Shown here piece by piece: positions 52,978 through 62,567 of a DNA stretch of 64,000 nt. The stretch's first letter is position 1; every line of letters starts with the position of its first letter. The notes below the pieces were generated by a model. That model did not search any database. It was not told the DNA's origin and was given only the letters and a program-made list of their open reading frames with translations. The position numbers and the translations under genes are program-made. The stretch is from an uncultured Tenacibaculum sp. (GTDB taxonomy: Bacteria; Bacteroidota; Bacteroidia; Flavobacteriales; Flavobacteriaceae), in contig NZ_CANNGG010000003.1 in the NCBI RefSeq assembly GCF_947504135.1, forward strand, positions 482,191-546,190, in the 5' to 3' direction.

Positions 52978-54027
52978 ATGAATATTGATATTGAGCTTAT
53001 ACAAGAATCGAAAATAGATGCAGTAGATTTTAACAATTTGGCGTTTGGTCGTATTTTTTCTGACCATATGTTAGTTTGTGATTTTAAAGATGGTGAGTGG
53101 AAAACACCTCAAATTATGCCTTACGGACCTATGACTTTTGAGCCTTCGGCTAGAGTTTTTCATTATGGACAAGCTGTTTTTGAAGGAATGAAAGCTTACA
53201 AAGATGATAATGACGACGTTTTCTTATTTCGTCCTGATGAAAACTTTCACAGAATTAATAAGTCTGGAGAACGTTTAGCAATGCCTCCTGTTCCTGAAAA
53301 TGTTTTTATGGAAGGACTAAAAAAGTTATTAGAGATTGACGATGCTTGGATTAAAAAAGGATTTGGAAACTCATTATACATCCGTCCTTTTATTATTGCT
53401 TCTGAAGGAGCTATTTCTGCTTCTCCTGCTGAAGAATACAAATTCATCATCATCTGTTCACCTGCACAATCGTACTATGCTGGAGAAGTTCGCGTTCTTT
53501 TTGCTGAAAAATACAGTCGCTCTGCCGATGGTGGTGTCGGATTTGCTAAAGCAGCAGGTAACTACGCTGCACAGTTTTATCCAACTAGTTTAGCCCATAA
53601 AGAAGGATATCAGCAAATTGTTTGGACAGATGCTAACACACACGAGTATCTTGAAGAAGCAGGTACTATGAACGTTTTCTTTAGAATTGGTGATAAACTT
53701 GTTACCGCACCAACAAGTGATCGTATTTTAGATGGGGTTACCCGTAAATCAATCATTCAACTTGCTCAAGACAATAATATTGAAGTAGAAGTACGAAGAG
53801 TATCAGTTACTGAGGTAAAAGAAGCTGCAAGAAAAGGAGAATTGAAAGAAATTTTTGGTTCTGGTACTGCTGCGGTAATCAACCCTATTAAAGGATTTAA
53901 ACATCAAGATGAAACTTTTGAATTACCTGACATGGAAGATTCATACGCTGCTTTTTTCAAAGAGAAACTACTAGGAATTCAATATAACAAACTGGAAGAC
54001 AAGCATAACTGGAGAGTAAAAATTTAG
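52978..54027 (+). CDS. ilvE: Branched-chain amino acid aminotransferase
   Basis: 349 residues of fold-type IV PLP aminotransferases. The Schiff-base lysine is in GFAKAAGNYAAQF and the cofactor region in WTDANTHEYLEEAGTMNVFF; the substrate loops EGAISASPAEEYKF and GSGTAAVINPI fit the BCAT type. It makes or degrades Leu, Ile and Val. The track begins 11 codons too early; the ATG at 52978 (MNIDIELIQESKI) follows TATCTTCG at 52949-52956, a weak form of the -7 box. Confidence 0.95.
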   Translation: MNIDIELIQESKIDAVDFNNLAFGRIFSDHMLVCDFKDGEWKTPQIMPYGPMTFEPSARVFHYGQAVFEGMKAYKDDNDDVFLFRPDENFHRINKSGERLAMPPVPENVFMEGLKKLLEIDDAWIKKGFGNSLYIRPFIIASEGAISASPAEEYKFIIICSPAQSYYAGEVRVLFAEKYSRSADGGVGFAKAAGNYAAQFYPTSLAHKEGYQQIVWTDANTHEYLEEAGTMNVFFRIGDKLVTAPTSDRILDGVTRKSIIQLAQDNNIEVEVRRVSVTEVKEAARKGELKEIFGSGTAAVINPIKGFKHQDETFELPDMEDSYAAFFKEKLLGIQYNKLEDKHNWRVKI

Positions 54028-54094
54028 TTTTTTCATTAAAAAAAGTTATATTAGTGGATAATATTCAATTTTTGAATATAAAAATCTAAATAAA

Positions 54095-55096
54095 ATGAGA
54101 AATATAGTACCAGCATTATTATCTATAGGAATTGGTTTTGCTATTTCTTTTTTTGGTTTACAAAGTTACTCGAACTCTCTATCGGGTAAACCTGTTTTCG
54201 CTATAAACGAAACCGTAGACACCCAAGAAGAAACACAACTTCCTGAAGAGGAAGAAACAACTGACACTGAAAATACGCAACAAGAAATTAGCGCGGATAT
54301 TAATGAGGAAACCCCTTCTATTGAAGAAACTATCCCTGAAGAGGATACTCATGAAAACATAGATGAAGGAGAAGAAGCTGTCGAAGTTAAAGCAACTACT
54401 TCAACTTCTTACGACTCTAGTAATATTCAAAAGAGTTTTGATAATTGGGAAGCTTATACAAAAGACAATATCGATTTAATGTCTACTTTTACTCCTTTAG
54501 ATGAAAAAGGAGCTACTATCGAAAAAGGTATTTTCCTAACATTATTACGTACTGGTGCTTATATTCCTATTAAATCTGTAAAAGAAGAAAAAATACAATA
54601 CCAACTTACGAATATCGAAAGTACTTCTGATGAAAAAATAAAGAAGTCTATTACTAGTAAGGCTGCTATAGCACACCAATATTTTAAAATGGAGGGGAAA
54701 AAACTTCCAGATTATAATTTTGTTGACCTAGAGGGGAAAGCACATAATAAAGCTGACACAAAAGGAAAGTTATTAGTCATTAAATGTTGGTTTATTACCT
54801 GTAAAGTATGTGTAGAAGAGTTCCCAGAATTAAATGATTTAGTAGACAAATACAAAAATGAAAAGATTGAATTTGTTAGTTTAGCTTTTGATAAAAAGGA
54901 CGAATTAATTGAGTTTTTAGAAACTAAAGAGTTTAAATACCCAACTATTCCTGAGCAAAAGGATTACATGGCTAAAAAATTAAAGGTTAAGCAATACCCT
55001 ACACACTTAATTATTGATTCTAACGGTGTTATCATTAAAATGGTTAATAATGTTAAAACATTAACATCAGAATTAGAAAGAATTATGGGTAAATAA
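54095..55096 (+). CDS. TlpA-like thioredoxin-fold protein with acidic linker
   Basis: 333 residues. An N-terminal membrane helix (about 4-22) is followed by an acidic low-complexity linker of about 75 residues (EETQLPEEEETTDTENTQQE). The C-terminal 135 residues are a redoxin/TlpA domain: LPDYNFVDLEGKAH, the active site WFITCKVCVEEFPEL (CKVC, with Thr before the first Cys), and KQYPTHLIIDSNGVI with the cis-proline. It is probably a periplasmic thiol-disulfide protein. It is a single gene with terminator; the substrate is unknown. Confidence 0.85.
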   Translation: MRNIVPALLSIGIGFAISFFGLQSYSNSLSGKPVFAINETVDTQEETQLPEEEETTDTENTQQEISADINEETPSIEETIPEEDTHENIDEGEEAVEVKATTSTSYDSSNIQKSFDNWEAYTKDNIDLMSTFTPLDEKGATIEKGIFLTLLRTGAYIPIKSVKEEKIQYQLTNIESTSDEKIKKSITSKAAIAHQYFKMEGKKLPDYNFVDLEGKAHNKADTKGKLLVIKCWFITCKVCVEEFPELNDLVDKYKNEKIEFVSLAFDKKDELIEFLETKEFKYPTIPEQKDYMAKKLKVKQYPTHLIIDSNGVIIKMVNNVKTLTSELERIMGK

Positions 55097-55114
55097 CTAT
55101 AGAATACAAAATGT

Positions 55115-55147
55115 AAAAAAAAGCTCCTCTTTTGAGGAGCTTTTTTA
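55115..55147 (+). terminator. Terminator between convergent TlpA-like and MazG-like genes
   Basis: AAAAAAGCTCCTC pairs with GAGGAGCTTTTTT over a 4-base loop. The right part reaches the stop of the minus-strand gene, so it serves both. Confidence 0.88.
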
Positions 55148-55531
55148 TTTATCTAAAATTTCTTTAATATTTGGTTTGAAGTAATTTGGGCCTTTAAGCA
55201 CCTTGCCATCTTCACGATAAATTGGCTTTCCATCTTCTCCTAACTTACTCATATTACTTCGTTGAATTTCATTAAACACTTCTTCAATTTTGTGTTGCAT
55301 TCCGTGTTCAATAATAGTTCCGCATAAAATATACAGCATATCTCCCAAGGCATCAGCAACCTCAACTAAATCATTGTTTTGTGCTGCTTCTAAGTATTCT
55401 TCATTTTCTTCTTTCATTAAATTGTATCGAAGTAGGTTTCGTTCCTCGCTAATGTTAGCTGTTGGTTCATTTTTGATTCCTAACCCGAAAGCTGTATGAA
55501 ATTCGTGTACTGCCGCTATTCTTTTCTTCAT
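55145..55531 (-). CDS. MazG/HisE-like nucleoside triphosphate pyrophosphohydrolase
   Basis: 128 residues of the all-alpha NTP-PPase superfamily. The metal site is KEENEEYLEAAQNNDLVEVADALGDMLYILCG (ExxE, then ExxD). It starts with VHEFHTAFGL, and the tail GEDGKPIYREDGKVLKGPNYFKP is typical of the group annotated as phosphoribosyl-ATP pyrophosphohydrolase-like; true HisE activity is doubtful without other his genes nearby. It is a second member of the superfamily beside the one at 37258, but not closely similar. Confidence 0.87.
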   Translation of the reverse strand: MKKRIAAVHEFHTAFGLGIKNEPTANISEERNLLRYNLMKEENEEYLEAAQNNDLVEVADALGDMLYILCGTIIEHGMQHKIEEVFNEIQRSNMSKLGEDGKPIYREDGKVLKGPNYFKPNIKEILDK

Positions 55532-55635
55532 TGTAATTAACCTATTTTATATTTGTTTATGTTGCTTTTTCTGACACATGAACTAGAATCAAAAATAATT
55601 GCTGTTTTAGTTTTCTCCATTCTAAAATCATTCTT

Positions 55636-55643
55636 TAACTTTG
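55636..55643 (+). promoter_or_regulatory. -7 box of the 70-residue membrane protein gene
   Basis: TAACTTTG followed by CTAAAAAT; the first ATG is 17 bases further. Confidence 0.5.
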
Positions 55644-55659
55644 CTAAAAATACAATTTT

Positions 55660-55872
55660 ATGTTTATACTTATTGCTGCTAAAATGTTTACTACAGGCAG
55701 AATCATTTTTGCTAGTTTATTTGTAATAGCTTTTATTATTTTGATGTTTTTTAGCTACAAAAAAGACGCTAAAAACAATAAGAAATACTACCAAAATGCA
55801 GCTATTTATGTAGCAATAGGGATTGCAGTAGTAATTGCACTGTTGTTTTTATCAAAGCTACTAACAAAATAG
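55660..55872 (+). CDS. Small two-helix membrane protein
   Basis: 70 residues from the first ATG, or 62 from the ATG at 55684 (MFTTGRIIFASLF), which would leave a leader of normal length and is slightly preferred. Two membrane helices: IIFASLFVIAFIILMFFSY and AAIYVAIGIAVVIALLFL, with a basic loop KKDAKNNKKYYQN between. It is conserved among flavobacteria from memory, with no named function. It has its own -7 box and terminator. Confidence 0.7.
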   Translation: MFILIAAKMFTTGRIIFASLFVIAFIILMFFSYKKDAKNNKKYYQNAAIYVAIGIAVVIALLFLSKLLTK

Positions 55873-55903
55873 CACAACCTTTTTAGGTTCCATTATAAAA
55901 CAA

Positions 55904-55933
55904 AAAAACCGATTCTTTTCAGAATCGGTTTTT
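55904..55933. terminator. Bidirectional terminator before the M49 peptidase gene end
   Basis: AAAAACCGATTCT pairs perfectly with AGAATCGGTTTTT over a 4-base loop, between convergent genes. Confidence 0.9.
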
Positions 55934-55954
55934 ATTATTTAGTCTTTAAACTTC

Positions 55955-57988
55955 TTAATTTTTTATCGGTAAGAAATTATAGTTTTTAGCGTAGAAGTTC
56001 ATTTGCTCTTCAAACGTTTCTGGTTGCGTAATTTTAATATCGGTAATATTTCCTTCAGTATCAGTTACTGGCTCTAATACTGGATTTACAAATCCGCTAT
56101 AAGGAGCTGATGTAAATTGAGCATTACGATCTAAAACTTCTTTATGAATATCTTGATCTACTTTTACTCCGTAACCTTCAACTAATGCTTTTGCCGCTTC
56201 AAAATCTCCTTCAGATTTAATTCTTTGTGTTTCTTTTAATAAACGTCCGAAAATTTCACGAAGCTTCTCATAATCGTTAATATTATAAAAAGTTTTTCCA
56301 TCTCTGGTAACTTTTTCAATTACATTATCTTTCGCTCCTTGCTCAAAAGCCCAAGCTGAAACCCATTGACGGTTTACCATGTGATCTTCTTCAATATCGT
56401 CTCCTAAATTGATTCTGATTAACTGTGTCATTAATCCGTTTCTGATGTACCCGTCATAAGCAGCTTTTCCTACTTTTTGCCAATCATCAACTAATCCTAA
56501 TTCTTGTAATTTAGGATCCATTAAGTAATAAAGTCCAACTAAATCTGCTCTACCCTCTTCCATTGTAGAAGCGTAGTTTTTCAAAGTTTCTTTTGGTTGA
56601 CCAACTCCGTCGTTAATTACACCTGAAGCATGCCCAATTACCTCGTGTAATGCTGTGTGTAGTTTGTCAGCTAATTTACCATATTTAATCTCTAAATCAA
56701 TTTCTTCTTGATCGTTAGCAAACTCTTTTAAACGTCCTGTTCCTCCAGCATTGTTATAAGAACCTATAATATTTCCTAACGATACTGATTTAGAACCATG
56801 TTGTTGACGAATCCAGTTATTGTTTGGTAAGTTCACTCCAATTGGAGTACTAGGAGATGCATCTCCTGCCTCACCAGCAACATTTACTGTTTTATAAGAA
56901 ACCCCAACTACGTTTTCTTTTTTATGTGCTGGATCTAACGGAGCATTATCCTCAAACCATTGTGCATTGTCTGATAATACCTTCATCTTTTTAGACATAT
57001 CAAAGTCTTTGATTTGTACAATTGTTTCGTACGAACCTCTATATCCTTTAGGATCATTATACACTTCAATAAAACCATTAATCCAATCAATATTTCCTTC
57101 GGTAGATTCAACCCAAGCAATAGCATACTCATCCCAAGTATGTAAATCTCCTGTTTTATAGTATTCGATTAATAACTCTAAGGTTTTTGCTTGCTTTTCA
57201 TTTTCTGCTACTTCTTTAGCTTTTTCTAACCACTCAATAATTTTATCGATTGCTTGTCCGTACATTCCACCAGACTTCCAAACTTTCTCTACTAATTTTC
57301 CGTCTTCACGAACCAACTTAGAGTTTAATCCTGCTTCAATTGGTTGATCTTTTGGCCCTTTATCCGCTTTCGCGTAAAAGTCTTCTACATCTTTACTTGT
57401 AATATCTGCTCCGTAAAAGTTTACTGCAGATGCTAATACATTATCTACTCCAGCTTTTTTGTTTACTTTTTTAGCATCTTTATCGTTAAAAATAACCTCT
57501 AAAGCTTCTGCAGATAACTCAGTGTTAGTTTCTTTTAATAACGATTCAAAATATTCTTTAGAAAATTCAGGTTTTAACTTATCGTTAGAATAGTGGTGGT
57601 GAATTCCATTTGAAAACCATACACGTTTTAAATAGGTAGTGAATGCTTTAAACTCTTCACTCTCTTTATCACCTTTAAAGTTATTGTTAATATTTTCTAA
57701 AGCTGCTCTAATTTCAAGGTTATGACGGTAGTTTTGATCCCACATAATATCACGACCAGACAAACCAGCTTGCGTTAAATAATACACTAACTTTTTTTCT
57801 TTTAGTGTTAACTCATCAAAACCAGGAATTTGATAACGTAGTACTTTTATATCAGCAAATTGCTCAACAACATATTCAAACTCTTTTGCTTTTTTTTCAG
57901 CTACTTTAGGCTCTTTTTTGGCTTCTGTTCCGCATGAAGTTAATACTCCAGCTGCAACAACTGCACAAAGCATTTGTTTTAGTTTCAT
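55955..57988 (-). CDS. Dipeptidyl-peptidase III-like M49 metallopeptidase (lipoprotein)
   Basis: 677 residues. Lipobox LTSC at residue 19. The M49 zinc motif is HEVIGHASG (HExxxH), followed after about 40 residues by the third ligand in MEEGRADLVGLYYL (EExxxD). GSYETIVQIKDFDMSKKM and NLPNNNWIRQQHGSKSVSLGN are family segments near the active cleft. It probably trims dipeptides from the N-terminus of short peptides in the periplasm. Database names such as dihydrofolate reductase for relatives are misleading. It is a single gene. Confidence 0.92.
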   Translation of the reverse strand: MKLKQMLCAVVAAGVLTSCGTEAKKEPKVAEKKAKEFEYVVEQFADIKVLRYQIPGFDELTLKEKKLVYYLTQAGLSGRDIMWDQNYRHNLEIRAALENINNNFKGDKESEEFKAFTTYLKRVWFSNGIHHHYSNDKLKPEFSKEYFESLLKETNTELSAEALEVIFNDKDAKKVNKKAGVDNVLASAVNFYGADITSKDVEDFYAKADKGPKDQPIEAGLNSKLVREDGKLVEKVWKSGGMYGQAIDKIIEWLEKAKEVAENEKQAKTLELLIEYYKTGDLHTWDEYAIAWVESTEGNIDWINGFIEVYNDPKGYRGSYETIVQIKDFDMSKKMKVLSDNAQWFEDNAPLDPAHKKENVVGVSYKTVNVAGEAGDASPSTPIGVNLPNNNWIRQQHGSKSVSLGNIIGSYNNAGGTGRLKEFANDQEEIDLEIKYGKLADKLHTALHEVIGHASGVINDGVGQPKETLKNYASTMEEGRADLVGLYYLMDPKLQELGLVDDWQKVGKAAYDGYIRNGLMTQLIRINLGDDIEEDHMVNRQWVSAWAFEQGAKDNVIEKVTRDGKTFYNINDYEKLREIFGRLLKETQRIKSEGDFEAAKALVEGYGVKVDQDIHKEVLDRNAQFTSAPYSGFVNPVLEPVTDTEGNITDIKITQPETFEEQMNFYAKNYNFLPIKN

Positions 57989-58036
57989 TTATAATAATAT
58001 TTAGTTTATTTTTTTGGAAGGATAAAATTACGAAAT

Positions 58037-58597
58037 TTAAACTTCATGATATCGGAAACAGTCGGTTGTATGGTCGTTTACCATCCCCGTAGCCTGCATA
58101 TGCGCATAAATTACTGTTGAACCTACAAACTTAAATCCTCGTTTTTTTAAATCTTTTGAAATCGCGTCAGAAAGCTCTGTTGTTGCCGGTACTTCTTCTC
58201 TCTTTTCAAACTTATTCACTATCGGTTGTCCATTAGTAAAAGCCCAAATATATTTTGAAAACGTGCCAAACTCTTCTTGTACTTTCATAAAAGCCTGAGC
58301 ATTGGTTATAGTCGCTTTTATCTTTAATTTATTTCTTATAATTCCAGCATCTTGAAGCAATTCTTTATATTTGTCTTCAGAGTATTTTGCTATTTTTTTA
58401 TAGTCGAAATTATCAAATGCCTTTCTAAAGTTTTCTCTTTTCTTCAAAACTGTAATCCAACTCAAACCTGCTTGGAAAGTTTCTAATATTAAAAACTCAA
58501 ACAGCTTATCATCATCATATACAGGCACTCCCCATTCATTATCGTGATACTCAATATATAGTGGATCATCACTAACCCAAAAACATCTTTTCTTCAT
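58037..58597 (-). CDS. tag: DNA-3-methyladenine glycosylase I
   Basis: 186 residues. The family start RCFWVSDDPLYIEYHDNEWG with the zinc-binding Cys and conserved His/Glu, FLILETFQAGLSWITVLKKRENFR for base recognition, and the end KFVGSTVIYAHMQATGMVNDHTTDCFRY with the other zinc ligands. It removes 3-methyladenine from alkylated DNA. It lies 48 bases upstream of the M49 peptidase start on the same strand. Confidence 0.96.
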   Translation of the reverse strand: MKKRCFWVSDDPLYIEYHDNEWGVPVYDDDKLFEFLILETFQAGLSWITVLKKRENFRKAFDNFDYKKIAKYSEDKYKELLQDAGIIRNKLKIKATITNAQAFMKVQEEFGTFSKYIWAFTNGQPIVNKFEKREEVPATTELSDAISKDLKKRGFKFVGSTVIYAHMQATGMVNDHTTDCFRYHEV

Positions 58598-58696
58598 TTT
58601 CTATTGTTTAATGCTGAAAATTACTGTTAAACAAATTAAAAATCAATAAAAAATGGAATAATTTTTGCGCCTTTATAATTACAAATCACACTGATT

Positions 58697-59122
58697 ATGA
58701 AAACCTTACAACATACTCTTTTTCTTAGTATTATTGGAATTATGATATGGGCTTGCAGTTCCTCGCCTATAAAAAATACTTCTAAAGAGGAACCAGTTGT
58801 AATTGCTAATGATAGTTTAGAATATGAAATTATAATTATAGACCCTGGTTTTACTACCTATTTAAACAGCATTGCTAAACCCGAAGGATTTTATTCACAA
58901 CAATACCTCGAAAATAAAAATCGTTTGTATGTTATTACATGGAATTACCGAGCACAAAATCCACTACAATTCAATCCTAATATTTATGAAAATGTAATTG
59001 ATTACAGTCCGCATATTGATTATGGTTACGAAGTAAACTACAAATTATTCAATTATTTTGAATTTGCTCAACGTAAATACAAGATGAGTTTAGGAGCTGG
59101 ATCAACTCGATTTAATAGGTGA
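58697..59122 (+). CDS. Small lipoprotein (DUF6146-like)
   Basis: 141 residues. Lipobox WACS at residue 20. The mature domain has EYEIIIIDPGFTTYLNSIAKPEGFYSQ, LYVITWNYRAQNP and YEVNYKLFNYFEFAQRKY. This pattern fits a flavobacterial lipoprotein family that I believe is DUF6146; its function is unknown. It is divergent from tag and precedes sppA, which has its own -7 box. Confidence 0.7.
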   Translation: MKTLQHTLFLSIIGIMIWACSSSPIKNTSKEEPVVIANDSLEYEIIIIDPGFTTYLNSIAKPEGFYSQQYLENKNRLYVITWNYRAQNPLQFNPNIYENVIDYSPHIDYGYEVNYKLFNYFEFAQRKYKMSLGAGSTRFNR

Positions 59123-59155
59123 TTTTTACTCAAAAAAGCATTTTTGTAAAAACTG

Positions 59156-59163
59156 TATATTTG
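59156..59163 (+). promoter_or_regulatory. -7 box of sppA
   Basis: TATATTTG followed by CTCAAAAA, 23 bases before the ATG. Confidence 0.6.
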
Positions 59164-59186
59164 CTCAAAAAAATTAATCATACAAC

Positions 59187-60932
59187 ATGAAGTTTTTAAG
59201 AAATTTACTTGCCTCTGTTCTAGGCTTTTTCATTGCCCTATTTTTACTGTTTGTATTCTTTTTTGCTATAGCTGCTTTTGTAGGAGCTGAAGAAAAAATT
59301 GTTGTAAAATCAAACTCAGTTTTAGAATTAGACTTATCAACCCCTATTAAAGATTATGCTCCAAAAGAAGACAATCCTATTGCTGAAGCTCTAGAACTAA
59401 CAGATGAAAAATTGGCTTTAAACAAAATTATCAACGCTATTGAAAATGCAAAAACTGATGATAAAATAAAAGGAATAAGTATTAAAACATCTTTTGTTAA
59501 TGCTGGTATTGCCCAAACGCAAGCCATTAGAAATAAATTAGAAGAATTTAAAGAAAGTGGTAAATTCATATATGCATACAACGACATTTATACTCAAAAA
59601 AATTATTACCTAAGCTCTGTTGCTGACAGTTTATTCTTAAACCCGGTTGGGGCTATCGATTTTAGCGGTTTATCAACTGAAATTTTATATTTCAAAGATT
59701 TTGAAGATAAATACGGTATTAAAATGGAAGTTGTTCGCCACGGTAAATATAAAAGTGCCGTTGAACCATTTTTAGAAAATAAAATGAGTGATGCAAATCG
59801 CGAGCAGACTACCTCTTTCTTAAAATCAATTTGGTCAGAAATCACTGAAGATATTAGCAATAGTAGAAACATTTCAATTGAAGAATTAAATACTATTGCT
59901 GATAACTCTAACGGAAGAAATGTTACTGTTGCAAAAGAAAACAATTTAATTGATGCTTCTATTTACGAAGATGAATACGAAGAAAAATTAGCTATGGGGT
60001 CTGACAAGAAACTAAATACTATTTCTATTGAAGACTACATAAACTCTGGAAAAGGAAGAATTTCTTCTACTGCTAAAGATAAAATCGCCGTGATTTATGC
60101 ACAAGGTGATATTGTGTATGGAAAAGGAAGCGAAGACTATATCGGACAAGGAATTATAAACAAAGCTATCAGAAAAGCCCGAAAAGATGATAATGTAAAA
60201 GCTATCGTTCTTCGCGTAAATTCTCCTGGTGGTAGTGCTTTAGCCTCTGAATTAATTTGGCGTGAACTAGAATTAACAAAAAAAGAAAAACCTTTAGTAG
60301 TTTCTATGGGTAACTATGCAGCTTCTGGAGGTTACTATATTGCTTGTAATGCTAACAAAATTATTGCAGAACCTACTACAATTACAGGATCTATTGGAGT
60401 TTTTGGAGCCATTCCTAACTTTAGTCAGTTTACCGATAATATTGGTATCAATGCAGAACAAGTCTCTACTAACAACAGTGCTTCTTATAGTGTTTTTGAG
60501 CCAATGAACCAGAAATTCTACGATGTAACTAAAGAAGGTGTTGAACAAATCTACACTACTTTTGTTAACCGTGTTTCTGCAGGGCGTAACATGACTTTTG
60601 AGCAGGTAAACGAAATTGCACAAGGTAGAGTTTGGACTGGTAAAGAAGCTATTGAGAATGGCTTAGTAGATCAATTAGGAGGATTAAATGACGCTATTAA
60701 AGTTGCCGCTGAATTAGCTGAAGTTGAAAATTATAGAGTTCGTAACTATCCTCACTACAAAACTGATTTAAAGGATGCTTTACAAATGAATCCTTTTATG
60801 AAAGCTTCTAAAGAAGAAATTTTAAAAGAAACAATGGGTGATGAAAACTATCAGCTATACAACAACATTCATAAAATGAAAAACCTAGAAGGAATTCAAG
60901 CTAGAATACCTTTTATATTTCAAGTGAAGTAA
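59187..60932 (+). CDS. sppA: Signal peptide peptidase SppA, 67K type
   Basis: 581 residues with a tandem ClpP-like fold. One N-terminal membrane helix (about 10-32). The first half carries the catalytic lysine region (MEVVRHGKYKSAVEPFLE, Lys near 190). The second half has the serine in MGNYAASGGYYIACNANKI (Ser near 380) and the following GSIGVFGAIPNF. It degrades leftover signal peptides in the membrane from the periplasmic side. It is a single gene with a strong terminator shared with convergent metK. Confidence 0.96.
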   Translation: MKFLRNLLASVLGFFIALFLLFVFFFAIAAFVGAEEKIVVKSNSVLELDLSTPIKDYAPKEDNPIAEALELTDEKLALNKIINAIENAKTDDKIKGISIKTSFVNAGIAQTQAIRNKLEEFKESGKFIYAYNDIYTQKNYYLSSVADSLFLNPVGAIDFSGLSTEILYFKDFEDKYGIKMEVVRHGKYKSAVEPFLENKMSDANREQTTSFLKSIWSEITEDISNSRNISIEELNTIADNSNGRNVTVAKENNLIDASIYEDEYEEKLAMGSDKKLNTISIEDYINSGKGRISSTAKDKIAVIYAQGDIVYGKGSEDYIGQGIINKAIRKARKDDNVKAIVLRVNSPGGSALASELIWRELELTKKEKPLVVSMGNYAASGGYYIACNANKIIAEPTTITGSIGVFGAIPNFSQFTDNIGINAEQVSTNNSASYSVFEPMNQKFYDVTKEGVEQIYTTFVNRVSAGRNMTFEQVNEIAQGRVWTGKEAIENGLVDQLGGLNDAIKVAAELAEVENYRVRNYPHYKTDLKDALQMNPFMKASKEEILKETMGDENYQLYNNIHKMKNLEGIQARIPFIFQVK

Positions 60933-60971
60933 AAAAGCAAAGCCTCGACAATGTCGAGGCTTTGCTTTTTT
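60931..60971. terminator. Strong terminator between sppA and metK
   Basis: AAAAAAGCAAAGCCTCGAC pairs perfectly with GTCGAGGCTTTGCTTTTTT over a 3-base loop: a 19-bp stem with T-tracts for both strands. Confidence 0.95.
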
Positions 60972-60992
60972 AATAGTTTATCGTTTCGTTTA

Positions 60993-62246
60993 TTACAAAC
61001 CGAAACTCTCTTTTACTTTAGACACATAATCTAATTTTTCCCAAGTAAATAACTCTACATCTAGCGTTATACTTTCTCCATTAGGTTGTGTAAACGTTTT
61101 AGAAACTACTTCATTTGTACGTCCCATGTGTCCGTAAGCTGCAGTTTCGCTATATATTGGATTACGTAATTTTAAACGATCTTCAATAGCGTGTGGACGC
61201 ATATCAAAAATTTCAGAAACTTTTTGAGCAATTTCTCCATCAGTTAAATCAACTTTTGAAGTTCCGTAAGTGTCTACAAAAATACCCATCGGCTCTACTA
61301 CTCCAATTGCGTATGATACTTGAACTAATACCTCATCAGCAACTCCAGCAGCTACTAAATTCTTTGCGACATGACGTGTTGCATAAGCTGCAGAACGATC
61401 TACTTTACTTGGATCTTTTCCTGAAAATGCTCCACCGCCATGTGCTCCTTTTCCTCCGTACGTATCAACAATAATCTTACGACCTGTTAACCCTGTATCT
61501 CCATGAGGTCCTCCAATTACAAACTTTCCAGTTGGATTAATATGATATTTAATATCATTATTAAACAACGCTTGAATTTCAGGAGTTAATTGTGCTTTAA
61601 CTCTAGGAATTAAAATCTCAACAATATCTTTTCTAATTTTTGCTAACATCGTTTCGTCATCAGCAAAATCATCGTGCTGTGTAGAAACAACAATTGCTTC
61701 AATACGTTGTGGTACATTATCATCAGAATACTCAATAGTTACCTGACTCTTAGCATCTGGACGTAAATAAGTAATTTCTTTGTTTTCTCTACGAATAGCA
61801 GCTAATTCCTTTAAGATCATGTGCGATAAATCTAACGCTAACGGCATATAATGCTCTGTTTCGTTAGTTGCATACCCAAACATCATACCTTGGTCTCCTG
61901 CACCTTGCTCTTCCTTTGAAGCTCTATCTACTCCACGGTTAATATCGTCTGATTGTTCATGAATTGCTGATAAAACTCCACAAGAATTTCCATCAAACAT
62001 GTATTCTCCTTTAGTATAACCAATTTTATTGATTACTTCACGAGCTATTTTTTGAACATCTAAATAGGTTGATGACTTTACCTCTCCAGCCAATACAACC
62101 TGACCTGTAGTTACTAAAGTTTCACAAGCAACCTTAGATTGTGGGTCAAATGCTAAAAAATTATCTATTAAAGCGTCAGAAATTTGATCTGCTACTTTAT
62201 CTGGATGTCCTTCAGAAACACTTTCCGAAGTAAAAAAATATGACAT
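60993..62246 (-). CDS. metK: S-adenosylmethionine synthase
   Basis: 417 residues. It makes SAM from methionine and ATP. The conserved parts are present: [57 protein letters not shown] and [19 protein letters not shown]. It is a single gene. Its leader on the minus strand carries a TAACTTTG box and, after it, a SAM-II-type pseudoknot, so the enzyme is likely feedback-controlled by its product. Confidence 0.98.
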   Translation of the reverse strand: MSYFFTSESVSEGHPDKVADQISDALIDNFLAFDPQSKVACETLVTTGQVVLAGEVKSSTYLDVQKIAREVINKIGYTKGEYMFDGNSCGVLSAIHEQSDDINRGVDRASKEEQGAGDQGMMFGYATNETEHYMPLALDLSHMILKELAAIRRENKEITYLRPDAKSQVTIEYSDDNVPQRIEAIVVSTQHDDFADDETMLAKIRKDIVEILIPRVKAQLTPEIQALFNNDIKYHINPTGKFVIGGPHGDTGLTGRKIIVDTYGGKGAHGGGAFSGKDPSKVDRSAAYATRHVAKNLVAAGVADEVLVQVSYAIGVVEPMGIFVDTYGTSKVDLTDGEIAQKVSEIFDMRPHAIEDRLKLRNPIYSETAAYGHMGRTNEVVSKTFTQPNGESITLDVELFTWEKLDYVSKVKESFGL

Positions 62247-62316
62247 AAAAACTTCTTTTTAAATTAATTAAAAGAAAAAACTTGAATTGCTAGGTCGCTA
62301 AAAGGAGTAGAAAATT

Positions 62317-62385
62317 ACTGCTTTAGCATTTTTATTCTGAACTATTGTTCATTGAGGTTGCAATCAGTCAAATTTTTCCTCAAAT
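62317..62385 (-). ncRNA. SAM-II-type riboswitch in front of metK
   Basis: On the minus strand the leader shows P1 TTGAGG (5' side) with CCTCAA (3' side, 62351-62357). Inside the P1 loop lies ATTTGACTGATTGCA, and downstream TGCTAAAGCAGT. ACTG and GCA pair with CAGT and TGC of this last segment, giving the H-type pseudoknot with the conserved GCTAAAG. These are the hallmarks of the SAM-II (metA) aptamer known from Bacteroidota and alphaproteobacteria. The metK ATG is 70 bases further. Confidence 0.78.
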
Positions 62386-62396
62386 AAATATTGGTG

Positions 62397-62404
62397 CAAA
62401 GTTA
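62397..62404 (-). promoter_or_regulatory. -7 box of metK
   Basis: TAACTTTG followed by CACCAA on the minus strand. The expected transcription start lies about 5 bases before the riboswitch P1 stem. Confidence 0.65.
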
Positions 62405-62515
62405 TAGATTATTTTACACACATAAAAACAAACTAAGCTATAAAAAAATAGAAAGTATTGATACTATGATAATAAAAAGTAATTTTTATAAAATGGCATT
62501 GGAAAAATATTTGCT

Positions 62516-62523
62516 TACTTTTG
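62516..62523 (+). promoter_or_regulatory. -7 box of trxA
   Basis: TACTTTTG, 44 bases before the trxA ATG. No well-spaced -33 TTG. The DNA from 62405 to 62515 is AT-rich and shows no gene. Confidence 0.5.
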
Positions 62524-62567
62524 TGGTGTACAAAGTAAGATAATAACTTAGATAAAACATATATAAA

